Assembly: GCF_020832325.1 (NCBI RefSeq)
Contig: NZ_JAFIEU010000042.1
Location: 124,001-188,000 of the forward strand
From: Lunatimonas sp.
GTDB taxonomy: Bacteria > Bacteroidota > Bacteroidia > Cytophagales > Cyclobacteriaceae
Reading direction: 5' to 3'
Length of the DNA stretch: 64,000 nt
Shown: positions 1-8,471 of the stretch, in pieces
How positions within the stretch are numbered: position 1 is the first letter of the stretch
Layout of the letters: every line of letters starts with the position of its first letter
Notes under the pieces: model-generated
What the model was told of the DNA's origin: nothing
What the model saw: the letters and a program-made list of their open reading frames with translations, nothing else
Databases searched by the model: none
Translations under genes and position numbers: made by a program

Positions 1-469
1 CCACCGGCTTAGATTGACCTAGGGATAAATTGGGTGTGTGCAGCCAGGATTTGAAGTGGGATTGCTGACCAAAAACCTCCATACCCTTCCTGATAGCCTC
101 ATCGATCTTAAAGAACTGATAAGAACCCGGCGTACCTATCAGGCTCGCAGCAGACCACCTGGATACCGTGCTCGGCGAAACGGCCGCCGCTTTGGCCACA
201 TCCACCATCTTCAGCTCCAAAAAATCAACGATGGGAGAAATCTCGGCAAACGTAAGATTCTTTTCTAGGTGTGCCGCTACATCAAACATGCTGTGGACAT
301 CTCTGAGGGAGACCAAAAAATACCCATACCCTCTCTTTACCTCATAGCTGACCCGATCTTCTCCCCTCCGAACGACAAATGTATCGGCATATCCATACTC
401 CCCTTGGAAATCATGAAGGGCGGCAACATCCTCTTGGGCTGGGGACATGTATTTCTTAACCTTTGCCAT
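1..469 (-). CDS. Xre/MbcA/ParS-family antitoxin, partial (3' end outside window)
   Basis: The reading frame starts at an ATG on the minus strand (467-469) and stays open for 156 codons to the window edge, so the C-terminus is missing. The N-terminal part is unremarkable. A helix-turn-helix-like stretch (VDVAKAAAVSPSTVSRW) lies in the middle. The last visible part reads HTPNLSLGQSKPV, which resembles the NTPNxxLGxxxP signature of the MbcA/ParS/Xre toxin-binding domain. Such antitoxins neutralise RES-domain NAD-degrading toxins, usually encoded just downstream; here that position lies outside the window. Two direct TCATTTGA boxes and a good promoter lie upstream, which fits autoregulation. Family call is fairly sure; the presence of the toxin is inference. 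Confidence 0.75.
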   Translation of the reverse strand, partial: MAKVKKYMSPAQEDVAALHDFQGEYGYADTFVVRRGEDRVSYEVKRGYGYFLVSLRDVHSMFDVAAHLEKNLTFAEISPIVDFLELKMVDVAKAAAVSPSTVSRWSAASLIGTPGSYQFFKIDEAIRKGMEVFGQQSHFKSWLHTPNLSLGQSKPV

Positions 470-477
470 AATAAATT

Positions 478-507
478 TCATTTGACAAACAAATATACAT
501 CATTTGA
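478..507. promoter_or_regulatory. Paired TCATTTGA boxes, possible antitoxin operator
   Basis: TCATTTGA occurs at 478-485 and again at 500-507, a 22-base spacing (about two helical turns). The two copies bracket the -7 box of the antitoxin promoter. Autoregulation by the Xre-type protein is inferred from position only. Confidence 0.4.
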
Positions 508-520
508 AATAAATTTACAA
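490..520 (-). promoter_or_regulatory. Promoter of the Xre-type antitoxin gene
   Basis: On the minus strand a TTG (518-520) is followed after 20 bases by TATATTTG (490-497). This matches the Bacteroidota TTG / TAnnTTTG promoter pattern. The start codon is about 20 bases further on. Confidence 0.55.
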
Positions 521-566
521 GTTATTCCCCCATTTTCTACCCACTTTGCCGAGATCATATCTCACA

Positions 567-603
567 AAAAAGAGCATCGGACGGGCAGCCCAACGCTCTT
601 TTT
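567..603 (-). terminator. Rho-independent terminator after the small membrane protein gene
   Basis: AAAAAGAGC (567-575) pairs perfectly with GCTCTTTTT (595-603). Read on the minus strand, the stem ends in a T run, so it can end transcription of the gene at 636-803. Its A/T symmetry would let it work in both directions. Confidence 0.6.
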
Positions 604-635
604 AGAGATCAACCTACTAGTAGGGCCTCCATGTA

Positions 636-803
636 TTAGGCACCAGTCGCCAATCGTCTGCCCACAATCACTGCTGAGAGGATCATGGATGTAAGCAATA
701 GCGCAAACAGCCTAAGGGAGATCTCATCCACGACGTAAGCGTAAATTGTGGTGAGGATGAGCAGCACAAGGATTATCAGTAGAATCAAGTCAAATTTTCC
801 CAT
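636..803 (-). CDS. Small two-helix membrane protein, unknown function
   Basis: A 55-residue protein if it starts at MGKFDLIL; an upstream ATG at 833 would add 10 residues, but these are not hydrophobic and look non-native. Two hydrophobic stretches (roughly residues 5-22 and 30-48) are joined by a short polar turn and followed by a basic tail (GRR), giving a likely hairpin in the inner membrane. It stands alone, with a terminator directly downstream. I do not recognise a family; small membrane proteins of this shape are common in Bacteroidota and no role can be given. Confidence 0.5.
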   Translation of the reverse strand: MGKFDLILLIILVLLILTTIYAYVVDEISLRLFALLLTSMILSAVIVGRRLATGA

Positions 804-994
804 GGCAAACAAACGTTCGTAACAAACCATCAAAATCTCGCTCCAAAATACGGCCCATCGGGTGAAAAAAAATTTCAGTGGGCCATTTCTTTTAAATGAA
901 AAATCGGGTTAAATTTATTTGAAACTATGATTCAAACAGTTCAACAAGCCTTTTAATCACTTTTACCGGTAACATATCAACCCAAAAAAGAAAA

Positions 995-1024
995 AGAAGC
1001 TGCTCATGAAAACGAACAGCTTCT
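995..1024 (-). terminator. Rho-independent terminator
   Basis: AGAAGCTG (995-1002) pairs with CAGCTTCT (1017-1024). On the minus strand the stem is followed by a T-rich run, placing it 30 bases after the stop of the gene at 1055-1582. Confidence 0.7.
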
Positions 1025-1054
1025 CTTCTAACTCAAAAACAAAACCCGAAAAGA

Positions 1055-1582
1055 CTAAACCTCAACACTAGTCTCCTGCGCCACTCTACCATCAATACTC
1101 GTACCAGGGGCAATCTCTGCATTTTTCCCCTTCTTGGTAAGGAAGAGAATACAAACCAACACACCTAGCAAAATGGCTGCGGTTTGTCTGTCTTCTCCCT
1201 CTTCAAAAATCCTAGTGCTTGTAAGCCTAACTTCAGAACCATCAACCGCCTGAACGGATTTCACTTCTACTTCCACAGATCCCTCTTTCCCGAGTCCCTT
1301 AGCTTTCTGTACCCGGACTACTTGCCCTCTGGCAGGTGCACCACGTCTAATCACCGTTTGCCCACCAACCTTCACATCATCTCTGACGAAAAAATCGATC
1401 GTTTGACCTACTGTCAGGTTTGCTGAAGATATCCCGCTAGAATTTTCAAGGGTAACAACTGTTCCTGCCGGAATTTTGACAGTTTCATAACTTCTGGGGA
1501 TAAATGACATATTCAGAATTGAAAATGCCAAGAAGAAGCAAACAACTTTAATTCCCTGATTTTTTTTTAGATTTTTAATCAT
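1055..1582 (-). CDS. Exported/membrane-anchored protein of unknown function
   Basis: 175 residues. The N-terminus has a basic start (MIKNLKKNQ) and a hydrophobic segment at about 11-27, giving a signal peptide or anchor. The central part (about 33-130) is a beta-rich domain with IPAGTVVTLE, then two phrases of the type 'GQTIDFFVRDDVKVGGQ' and 'RGAPARGQV'. This looks like the small Bacteroidota family with a repeated 'GT.V.L....I....V..GQ' pattern. A second hydrophobic segment at about 134-149 (AAILLGVLVCILFL) is followed by a lysine-rich stretch, so both ends may be membrane-bound. It is downstream of, and close to, the YidD-like gene, with 24 bases between them, so the two may be cotranscribed. 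Function not known. Confidence 0.6.
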   Translation of the reverse strand: MIKNLKKNQGIKVVCFFLAFSILNMSFIPRSYETVKIPAGTVVTLENSSGISSANLTVGQTIDFFVRDDVKVGGQTVIRRGAPARGQVVRVQKAKGLGKEGSVEVEVKSVQAVDGSEVRLTSTRIFEEGEDRQTAAILLGVLVCILFLTKKGKNAEIAPGTSIDGRVAQETSVEV

Positions 1583-1606
1583 TTTGTTTTAAAATTTAGA
1601 TAGTAA

Positions 1607-2728
1607 CTAATTAAAAGAATATTTCATTTTTGATTTTAAATTATTTTTCTTGAATTCATTTTTTCTTTTGGCTGCTTTAACACCACCTGAAATGGAGCCA
1701 CTGTAAAAAGTGAGAGCGAATATACCTGACAGGACTCCAACCCCCTTATTGCCAACATCAAAACTTGTATAGGCTGCGTAGCCGAGCAAACCAGTAAGAA
1801 TAGCCGCAGAAAAACCTGTCACTGTATGTCCCGAATACAAATAGCCTCCCCCTGGGAAAATACCTAATAACCCGGCAACTGCTGGACTTAAAAAGCTCAA
1901 ATCAGTCAATTCATTGATTATTTGAGTATTATAATGCACATAATCAACATAGGCGTAATCAGCAGTGATATTGCCATACGATCTCAAAGCCGCTTTATAA
2001 TCATCGGCATATGCATGAGCAAGCCCGCTAAACTCATCTGCCTTTTGAAATTCACCATCTGACCATGTTGAAATGACATCAACAGCCTTTTCAAACTGGC
2101 CTAGCTTAAACCAAGCCTCTGCCACCTTAATATTCAAAAACGGATCTACCTTCAGCTCCTCGGGAAGATAATTGGCATGATGAAAAATAACCTTCTCATA
2201 TTCAGCCAAACCGAACAATGCTCTGTAATGGTTAATCTCCAGAAGCCTCCTACTATTGAAATCCCCACTTATAAGAATCCGATGGTATTCGTAAATGGCT
2301 TCCTGAAAATATCCCTCATCAATCAATTGCCCCAAAAGTATCAACGAAACATCGGGTACAGTGTCCTTAACAGAAAAAAGCCTCTCAGGCTTAACCAAAA
2401 GCTCCTCCATTTCATATCCTGAGACTACGGAATCAAGCAATTTAAACTCCCCATTCATCATCACACCAGGGTAGTAAGAATGCTCATGCCCACACCTTAA
2501 AAGCCTATCTGAGGTCAAAGCCAAAGCCTTAAAAACTCCATGGCTCTTAAAAGCAGACATAGCATAATTAGAACAACTTGGATGCATTGGGCACTTTGTG
2601 GGCCGAATATCGCTGATATAATTTTGGTAAATAGCATAAACATTGCCCACACTTTCTGTCTGCGCGAAAGCATCAACAAAAAAAACTCTACTCATAGAGA
2701 AAAGGAAAAAAACTAATGCCCCTCTCAT
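1607..2728 (-). CDS. YidD-domain protein with TPR-like and membrane C-terminus
   Basis: 373 residues with an N-terminal signal peptide (hydrophobic 1-20, cut likely after AFA). Residues about 33-90 show the YidD pattern: DIRPTKCPMHPSCSNYAMSA, then HG, then RLLRCGHEH, which keeps the cysteines of that family. Classical YidD is an 80-90 residue peripheral inner-membrane protein that helps YidC insert proteins. Here the domain is exported and fused to helical repeats of TPR type (about 120-270) and a glycine-rich hydrophobic end with two or three membrane segments (about 280-350). Fusions of this layout are seen in Bacteroidota; whether they still act in membrane insertion is unclear. The domain call is well supported, the function is inference. 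Confidence 0.7.
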   Translation of the reverse strand: MRGALVFFLFSMSRVFFVDAFAQTESVGNVYAIYQNYISDIRPTKCPMHPSCSNYAMSAFKSHGVFKALALTSDRLLRCGHEHSYYPGVMMNGEFKLLDSVVSGYEMEELLVKPERLFSVKDTVPDVSLILLGQLIDEGYFQEAIYEYHRILISGDFNSRRLLEINHYRALFGLAEYEKVIFHHANYLPEELKVDPFLNIKVAEAWFKLGQFEKAVDVISTWSDGEFQKADEFSGLAHAYADDYKAALRSYGNITADYAYVDYVHYNTQIINELTDLSFLSPAVAGLLGIFPGGGYLYSGHTVTGFSAAILTGLLGYAAYTSFDVGNKGVGVLSGIFALTFYSGSISGGVKAAKRKNEFKKNNLKSKMKYSFN

Positions 2729-2909
2729 TTTTTTGATAAATTAAACCTAAAACAATTTTTTTATAAAGTCTGAAAAACAACACTTGGACACAAATGTATG
2801 AAGTATTCCTACTTAATCAAGCAACCTATTTTTATTTAATTCACATTTTTCAAAAAACAAATATCTCTAACGCTATTAGCCCGACGGGAAAAATCCGCTC
2901 AAATAAATA

Positions 2910-5900
2910 TCACTTAAAATCCCTGGAAGGGAAAAGCTCTCCCTGCACCGGCTTGTCCAGCGTAGACGGTGGTTTAGCCCCCAGCTTAGCAGAGCCGGAA
3001 CGGACCGGCTTTTCCACCGAACCGATATTGCGTGCATCGGGGTCTACCCGCAGCAGGCTATTCAGGTTGTGGCAGGAGCGTACCACCACGTGGATCACCT
3101 CCCCTTCTATCTGCACCTTACCCGCCACCATCAGCAGCTTGGACTGCAGGATCACCGGACGATACTGCTCAAAGGTCTTGGCCCACACCACCAGATTGGC
3201 AAAGCCCGTCTCATCCTCAATGGTCACAAAAAGCACCCCTTTGGCCGTCCCGGGGCGTTGCCTAACGGTAATCAGCCCACAGACCTTCACGAAAGTCCCA
3301 TCCTTCAGCTTGCCCAAGAGGCCTGTTGGAATCACCCGCAGCTGATCCAGCTTTTCGCGCACAAAGCTGACCGGATGCGCCTTCAGCGAAAGCGTGGTAG
3401 CCGCATAGTCGCGCATCACATGCTCCATGGGGGATACTTCTGGAAGGGCTATCTTTTTTTCCTCCGGTGTCTCCAGCACCTGCCCCTCAAACACCCCCAC
3501 CGGTCTGCCTTGCAGGGCCAGCACATCCCACAGTGCCTGCCTGCGGTGCAGCCCCATAGAGCGGAACGCATCCGCATCTGCCAAACGCTCCAAAGCAGCC
3601 TTGGGCACACCCGCGTGGATCAGCTCGGTGACGTGCGCATAGGGCCTTGTCCGACAGGCTACCAACCGCTCCATATCCTCCTGATGCAATCCTTTTACAT
3701 GCCGAAAACCCAATCTGACCGCAAAGTACTTTCCCTGCTTCTCCTCAAAAATATTGTCCCACTGCGAGTGGTTTACATCCACAGGCCTCAGCTCCACGCC
3801 GTGCTTGCGGGCATCCGTCACGATCTGGGCCGGCCGGTAAAACCCCATGGGCTGACTGTTGAGCAAAGCCGCCGCAAACACATCCGGGTAATGGTACTTG
3901 AGCCAACAGGATATGTAGACCAGCAGCGCAAAACTGGCCGCATGGCTCTCGGGAAAACCATAGCTGCCAAACCCCTCCAACTGCCGAAACACCCGCTTGG
4001 CAAACTCCTCCTCGTACCCGCGGGCCACCATGCCTCCCACCAGCTTTTTCTCGTATTGGCTCACCAGCCCGTGGGCCTTAAAGGTCGCCATGCTACGGCG
4101 CAGCCCGTCCGCCTCGGCCGGGGTAAAGCCCGCCGCCACGATGGCTATCTCCATGGCCTGCTCCTGAAACAGCGGCACCCCCAGCGTCCTGCCCAGGATC
4201 TCCTCCAACTCTTTGGAGGGATACTCCACGGGCACTTCTCCCCTGCGTCTCTTGAGGTAAGGGTGCACCATATCTCCCTGTATGGGTCCCGGCCGCACGA
4301 TGGCCACCTCGATCACCAAGTCGTAAAAAGTCCGCGGCTGCAGTCTCGGTAGCATGGACATCTGCGCGCGACTTTCTATCTGAAATACCCCCAGGGTATC
4401 CGCATGGCAGATCATCTCATAGACTTCGGGATCGTCTTGCGGAATATTAGCCAGCGTAAGCTCCCTCTCATAATGATCTCGCACCAGGTCAAAGGCCTTC
4501 CGGATACAGGTAAGCATACCCAAGGCCAGCACGTCTACCTTCAAAAACCCTAATGCATCGATATCGTCCTTGTCCCATTCGATGCAGGTACGGTTGGCCA
4601 TACGGGCATGGAGCACAGGACATAACGTGGAAAGCTGATCCCGCGTGATCACAAAGCCTCCCGTATGCTGCCCCAACTGACGGGGAAAACCCATGTATTG
4701 CCAGGTAAGACGCAGCGTCTTCCGCAAGTGGGGATCCTTGGGGTTAAAACCCTGCGACGACACCGCCTCCCCTTGCAACCACTCCTCCGTAAGCTCGTGC
4801 CCCGACTTGGCGAGCCGATCCACCGCATCCAGCGACATGCCCATGGCCTTACCCACATCCCGCACAGCTCCCTTCCAGTGCACCTGGGTGACCGTGGCCA
4901 CGATGCCCGCCCGATCACGGCCGTATTTTTCGTAGATATACTGCATCACCTCCTCCCGGCGCTCGTGCTCAAAATCCACATCGATGTCCGGAGGCTCGTT
5001 GCGGGCATCGGACATAAACCGGGCAAAGAGCAGCTTAAACTTGGAAGGATCCACCGAAGTAATGCCCAGGCAATAGCAGACCACCGAATTGGCAGCCGAA
5101 CCCCGCCCCTGACAGAGTATGCCCCGATCCCGGGCAAAGCGCACCAAGTCGTACACGGTAAGAAAATAAGAAGCATATTCCTTGCGAGCGATAAACTCAA
5201 GCTCATAGACGATGCTCCCCCGGATACTTTCCGGAATCCGACCTCCGAAAGCAACCTTCGCCCCTTCCCAGGTCAGTAACTCCAGTTCTTCTTGAGGGCT
5301 GCGCCCTTCGCTGGTAATCTCCTCAGGATACTGGTACGTGAGCTGATCCAGCGAAAAACTACAGGCTTCCGCTATCTCCAAGGTGCGCCGCAGGGCAGTC
5401 GGATAATCCCGAAACAGCCGGAACATCTCCTCACGGGGCTTCAGGTACCGCTCGGCATTGGGGTGCAGACGAAAGCCCGCACTTTGCACCGTGCACTTCT
5501 CCCGAATGCAGGTGAGCACATCCTGCAGGGCCCGCCTACCTGGCGCATGGTAGTGCACATCGTTTACGGCCACCAGAGGAATCTCCATACCTTGCGCTAC
5601 CTGCGACAGCCGAAACATCCGCTTATGATCCCTACCTCCGTAGTAAAAGGCTGCCGCCAGGTAAAGATCCCTTCCCAAGGCCTCTTTGTACTCTCCTAGT
5701 GCGGCATAAAACCCAGGATCAAAATCCCATGCCTCGTTCAATTCTGCCGGTGGCACCACCACCCACCTCATTCCCTGGGCATACTCGTACACATCTGACC
5801 TCCGCAGGTGACAAACCCCTTTTTCTGCACGCAGATTGCCCACCGTGAGCAGGGTGGACAAGCGCCCATAGGCTGCTTGGTCCGTAGGATAGGCCAACAG

Positions 5901-6131
5901 GCTGGGACCGTCCAGCAGGTCCAGCCTACAGGCAGGAATAAAGCGCAGTCCGGACTCCCTCGCTGCAGCATGGGCACGAACAATCCCCGCCAGCGTATTG
6001 CGGTCAGTCACCGCAATAGCTCCATAGTCCAACTGCTTGGCCCTCCACACCATCTCTTCCGGATGGGAGCCTCCCCGCAGAAAGGAAAAATTCGTGGTTA
6101 CCTGTAGTTCGATATACTCCTTCACGTGCAT
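2910..6131 (-). CDS. dnaE2: Error-prone DNA polymerase III alpha subunit DnaE2 (ImuC)
   Basis: 1073 residues, the usual length for DnaE2. An N-terminal PHP domain (about 8-200) is followed by the polymerase core with GRGSAANS at 342-349 and the catalytic PDIDVDF at 381-387, so the acidic residues needed for nucleotide transfer are present. Helix-hairpin and OB-fold regions follow (OB about 960-1045), with a short C-terminal tail. DnaE2 copies damaged templates as part of the ImuA-ImuB-DnaE2 mutasome and causes damage-induced mutation. It is the last gene of the cassette, 34 bases after imuB. The cassette is clearly GC-richer than the region that follows. Very confident. Confidence 0.96.
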   Translation of the reverse strand: MHVKEYIELQVTTNFSFLRGGSHPEEMVWRAKQLDYGAIAVTDRNTLAGIVRAHAAARESGLRFIPACRLDLLDGPSLLAYPTDQAAYGRLSTLLTVGNLRAEKGVCHLRRSDVYEYAQGMRWVVVPPAELNEAWDFDPGFYAALGEYKEALGRDLYLAAAFYYGGRDHKRMFRLSQVAQGMEIPLVAVNDVHYHAPGRRALQDVLTCIREKCTVQSAGFRLHPNAERYLKPREEMFRLFRDYPTALRRTLEIAEACSFSLDQLTYQYPEEITSEGRSPQEELELLTWEGAKVAFGGRIPESIRGSIVYELEFIARKEYASYFLTVYDLVRFARDRGILCQGRGSAANSVVCYCLGITSVDPSKFKLLFARFMSDARNEPPDIDVDFEHERREEVMQYIYEKYGRDRAGIVATVTQVHWKGAVRDVGKAMGMSLDAVDRLAKSGHELTEEWLQGEAVSSQGFNPKDPHLRKTLRLTWQYMGFPRQLGQHTGGFVITRDQLSTLCPVLHARMANRTCIEWDKDDIDALGFLKVDVLALGMLTCIRKAFDLVRDHYERELTLANIPQDDPEVYEMICHADTLGVFQIESRAQMSMLPRLQPRTFYDLVIEVAIVRPGPIQGDMVHPYLKRRRGEVPVEYPSKELEEILGRTLGVPLFQEQAMEIAIVAAGFTPAEADGLRRSMATFKAHGLVSQYEKKLVGGMVARGYEEEFAKRVFRQLEGFGSYGFPESHAASFALLVYISCWLKYHYPDVFAAALLNSQPMGFYRPAQIVTDARKHGVELRPVDVNHSQWDNIFEEKQGKYFAVRLGFRHVKGLHQEDMERLVACRTRPYAHVTELIHAGVPKAALERLADADAFRSMGLHRRQALWDVLALQGRPVGVFEGQVLETPEEKKIALPEVSPMEHVMRDYAATTLSLKAHPVSFVREKLDQLRVIPTGLLGKLKDGTFVKVCGLITVRQRPGTAKGVLFVTIEDETGFANLVVWAKTFEQYRPVILQSKLLMVAGKVQIEGEVIHVVVRSCHNLNSLLRVDPDARNIGSVEKPVRSGSAKLGAKPPSTLDKPVQGELFPSRDFK

Positions 6132-6165
6132 TTACTTCTGATCTATTTCGCAAAACCCCGCTCCC

Positions 6166-7659
6166 TTAAGGAAAAAACCCGTGCAAAAACCACCTAGGCT
6201 CCCCGTTGCCGTAGAGTCCCAGCCGAAAGAGCCAATACCTGGCCCCCGAGGGATCCTCCACACAGTAGTAGTCCCGAGGAGGACCGGTCTGCAGCCACCA
6301 TTCCTGCTCTATGCGTTCGGGTCCGTCGGCTTTGGCCACCTGGATGATTTCGCCCTGATGCCTGAAGTGCAGCGGAGGGTAATCGGGCAGGGGCACCATC
6401 ACATCGATGGGTTCCGGTTCAGGCAACAGGTGAAGAGGACGGGGTTTATCCGGCCAAGCCGTATCGGGCTCCTCATCCAAGGAAACGGTGGGGCGGATGG
6501 AACGCTCGGGCCAGTGGTGCTCTTGGGGCAGATACCGCTGTATCCGCCTGGGGCCTACCTTGGCCTCCACCCGGTCCAGCAGCTCGGCCACGGCAGCGGG
6601 ATCTCCGGAGCGGTGCCACAGCTGCTCCTGCGGGCTGCGCACCTTTTCCACCAGCAACCCCTCCAGCGTAAATAACTCAATGCCCATAGCCGGCTCAAAA
6701 CTGGGTATCTTCAAGGCAAACAGGCGGAACAAATGCTCCGGGTTATGGGAAGCCCTACCGGTGCCGATGGTGATCTGTACTTTCTTGGCATCCACACGTA
6801 CCCCACTGAAAATAGCCTTGCGCAGCCCCCTGCCCTCACGGGAAAGGCGCTGGCACAGCCTATCCAACAGGTGCTGTAGGGCTATCTCGATCCCTTTGGC
6901 CGTACGGATAGGCTCCAGACAGGGCAATTGCTCCTCATACGGAACCCTGGGCTGCACGGGCTTGAACGTCTCCTGCTCCGTGCCCAGCGCCTGCCCCAGC
7001 CGCCGCAACAGCCCCTCCCCAAAACGCCGCCGCAGGGTAGGTAAGGGCATGTCGATAAACTGACGGATCTGGCGAAACCCCAGCTTCTGCAGACCTTCCA
7101 GCACAGGTGCCTCCAAACGCAGCGCACTGGGCGGCAAAGACAGCAAAGCCTCCCGCTGCCCTCCGGCACCGGCAATGCAACCATCTTCCTCCCCGTAGCG
7201 CGCCAATGCCCAGGCTGCACCGATGGTATCGGCTATGGCCGCCCGCACGTGGTAGCCCTTGGTGCCCAACTCAGACAGCACTGCCTCTAGGTAGGGCCGC
7301 TCCCCGCCCCAAAGGTGCGGACAACCCGAAATATCCAGCATCAGGCCGGACGGGGGATCCGTAGCCGCATAAGGTGTGTAGCGCAGGCTCCATTCCGCCA
7401 AGCGATACAGCAGCTTATCCCCCCAGCCGGGCTTGTCGGTCAACACCTCCAAGGTGGGGTAGATGGCGCGGGCGTCTGCCACGGCCGTACCGGGATGGAC
7501 ACCAAGTGCCAAGGCCTCTCTACTGGCCGCCCGCACCACCGTCCTCCCCCGATCGGGAGCTGCCAACACAAAGGCCTTTCCCTTCAGCTCGGGCCTGCGT
7601 ATCGCCAGCCGGTCGGTGGCCAGATGGCAAAACCACAAGGACAGAAAACGCCTAGGCAT
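6166..7659 (-). CDS. imuB: ImuB, catalytically inactive Y-family polymerase homologue
   Basis: 497 residues. The N-terminus (RRFLSLWFCHLATDRLAIRR) corresponds to the first polymerase motif of DinB/Pol IV, but the metal-binding aspartate is absent. The second motif reads LMLDISGCPHLWGG instead of the usual S-x-D-E. This is the typical ImuB state: a non-catalytic hub that binds the sliding clamp, ImuA and DnaE2. The second half carries the little-finger-like region and ends in WLFRLGLYG...WFLHGFFP, a usual ImuB ending. Its start overlaps the end of imuA by 8 bases, so the two are translationally coupled. Confidence 0.93.
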   Translation of the reverse strand: MPRRFLSLWFCHLATDRLAIRRPELKGKAFVLAAPDRGRTVVRAASREALALGVHPGTAVADARAIYPTLEVLTDKPGWGDKLLYRLAEWSLRYTPYAATDPPSGLMLDISGCPHLWGGERPYLEAVLSELGTKGYHVRAAIADTIGAAWALARYGEEDGCIAGAGGQREALLSLPPSALRLEAPVLEGLQKLGFRQIRQFIDMPLPTLRRRFGEGLLRRLGQALGTEQETFKPVQPRVPYEEQLPCLEPIRTAKGIEIALQHLLDRLCQRLSREGRGLRKAIFSGVRVDAKKVQITIGTGRASHNPEHLFRLFALKIPSFEPAMGIELFTLEGLLVEKVRSPQEQLWHRSGDPAAVAELLDRVEAKVGPRRIQRYLPQEHHWPERSIRPTVSLDEEPDTAWPDKPRPLHLLPEPEPIDVMVPLPDYPPLHFRHQGEIIQVAKADGPERIEQEWWLQTGPPRDYYCVEDPSGARYWLFRLGLYGNGEPRWFLHGFFP

Positions 7660-8401
7660 AGCGACGCCCCTCCTGTGCGCGGCGGGAAGCTTCCTGCTGC
7701 CGAGGCAACGAACAAAATCCCTGCAACCTGCTCCATTCCAATTTCCAAGCTCCGGGCCGGCCGTTTCGGACCTTCAGGAGCTCCACATTCCACGTGGGGA
7801 ATCCCACCCCGGGAAGCCCCCCCTCCATTTGGCTAGGAAGGGAAGTGATCTTCCAGCGGGTATTACAGGCGGTGGCATGCAGACTTCTGGGCCGGTGCCG
7901 GAGCAAAAATCCCGTGACCCTACTGCGCTCCACGGCCAGTTGGAGGCGCTGCGAATCGGCAAAGCCCAACTCCCTGAGCTCTCCCACCACCGCTGCCAGC
8001 GCATCGCACTTGAGAGCCTGCTCCAGCGTCCACAGCACCTCCTTTTCCGTAACCAAATCTACAAATACCACCCGGTGGGGGGCTATGCCAAAAAGCTGCA
8101 ACGCAGGAGGAAATACCAACCGCCGATTGCCGATCCACAGGCAATATCCTCCTTTACGAAGCAGCATCCCCAGCAGGGACGCCACAAAGCCCTGGGTAGC
8201 CGCCGCCTCGGAGGGCGTGGTGCTGATAAACTCATGATTCGCCCCAAGGGGGAATGTACGGCCCGGAAAAGCCACCTCCATAGGTCCCAGCTTTACGGCA
8301 GATTCCGCCCGCTGCTCCACACGGGGCAGGGATCCCTCCAGTGCCATGACCTCCTGCCGCAACTGGCGCAGTCGTTCTATTTTATTGCTTGTCAGTTTCA
8401 T
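7652..8401 (-). CDS. imuA: ImuA-like RecA/SulA-related mutasome protein
   Basis: 249 residues from the chosen start MKLTSNKIERLRQLR. An ATG at 8437 is possible but lies inside the palindromic operator, so the internal start is preferred. The ImuA family signature is near the C-terminus: RWKITSLPS..., GVGFPTWNVELLKVRNGR and PGAWKLEW. No clear Walker A sequence is seen, as is common in this RecA-related family. The protein links RecA to ImuB and is required for mutasome function. It is the first gene of the imuA-imuB-dnaE2 operon, transcribed away from the LexA-like repressor gene. Confidence 0.88.
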   Translation of the reverse strand: MKLTSNKIERLRQLRQEVMALEGSLPRVEQRAESAVKLGPMEVAFPGRTFPLGANHEFISTTPSEAAATQGFVASLLGMLLRKGGYCLWIGNRRLVFPPALQLFGIAPHRVVFVDLVTEKEVLWTLEQALKCDALAAVVGELRELGFADSQRLQLAVERSRVTGFLLRHRPRSLHATACNTRWKITSLPSQMEGGLPGVGFPTWNVELLKVRNGRPGAWKLEWSRLQGFCSLPRQQEASRRAQEGRRYA

Positions 8402-8421
8402 ATATTCGGCAAAATCCCTAT

Positions 8422-8444
8422 ATTTGACACGTATCATGTCAAAT
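8422..8444. promoter_or_regulatory. Palindromic operator between imuA and the LexA-like repressor
   Basis: ATTTGACA (8422-8429) and TGTCAAAT (8437-8444) form a perfect 8-base inverted repeat with 7 bases between. It lies 21 bases before the imuA start and 27 before the repressor start. On the plus strand it overlaps a TATATTTG promoter box (8419-8426). Binding by the neighbouring repressor is inferred. Confidence 0.65.
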
Positions 8445-8471
8445 CATTGACTTTAATAATAGCAAACTCTA

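Noticed and set aside
3069-4352. Open frame of 427 codons antisense to dnaE2
   Set aside because: It is a shadow of the GC-rich dnaE2 coding sequence; its product is rich in H, Q, P and L and resembles no family.
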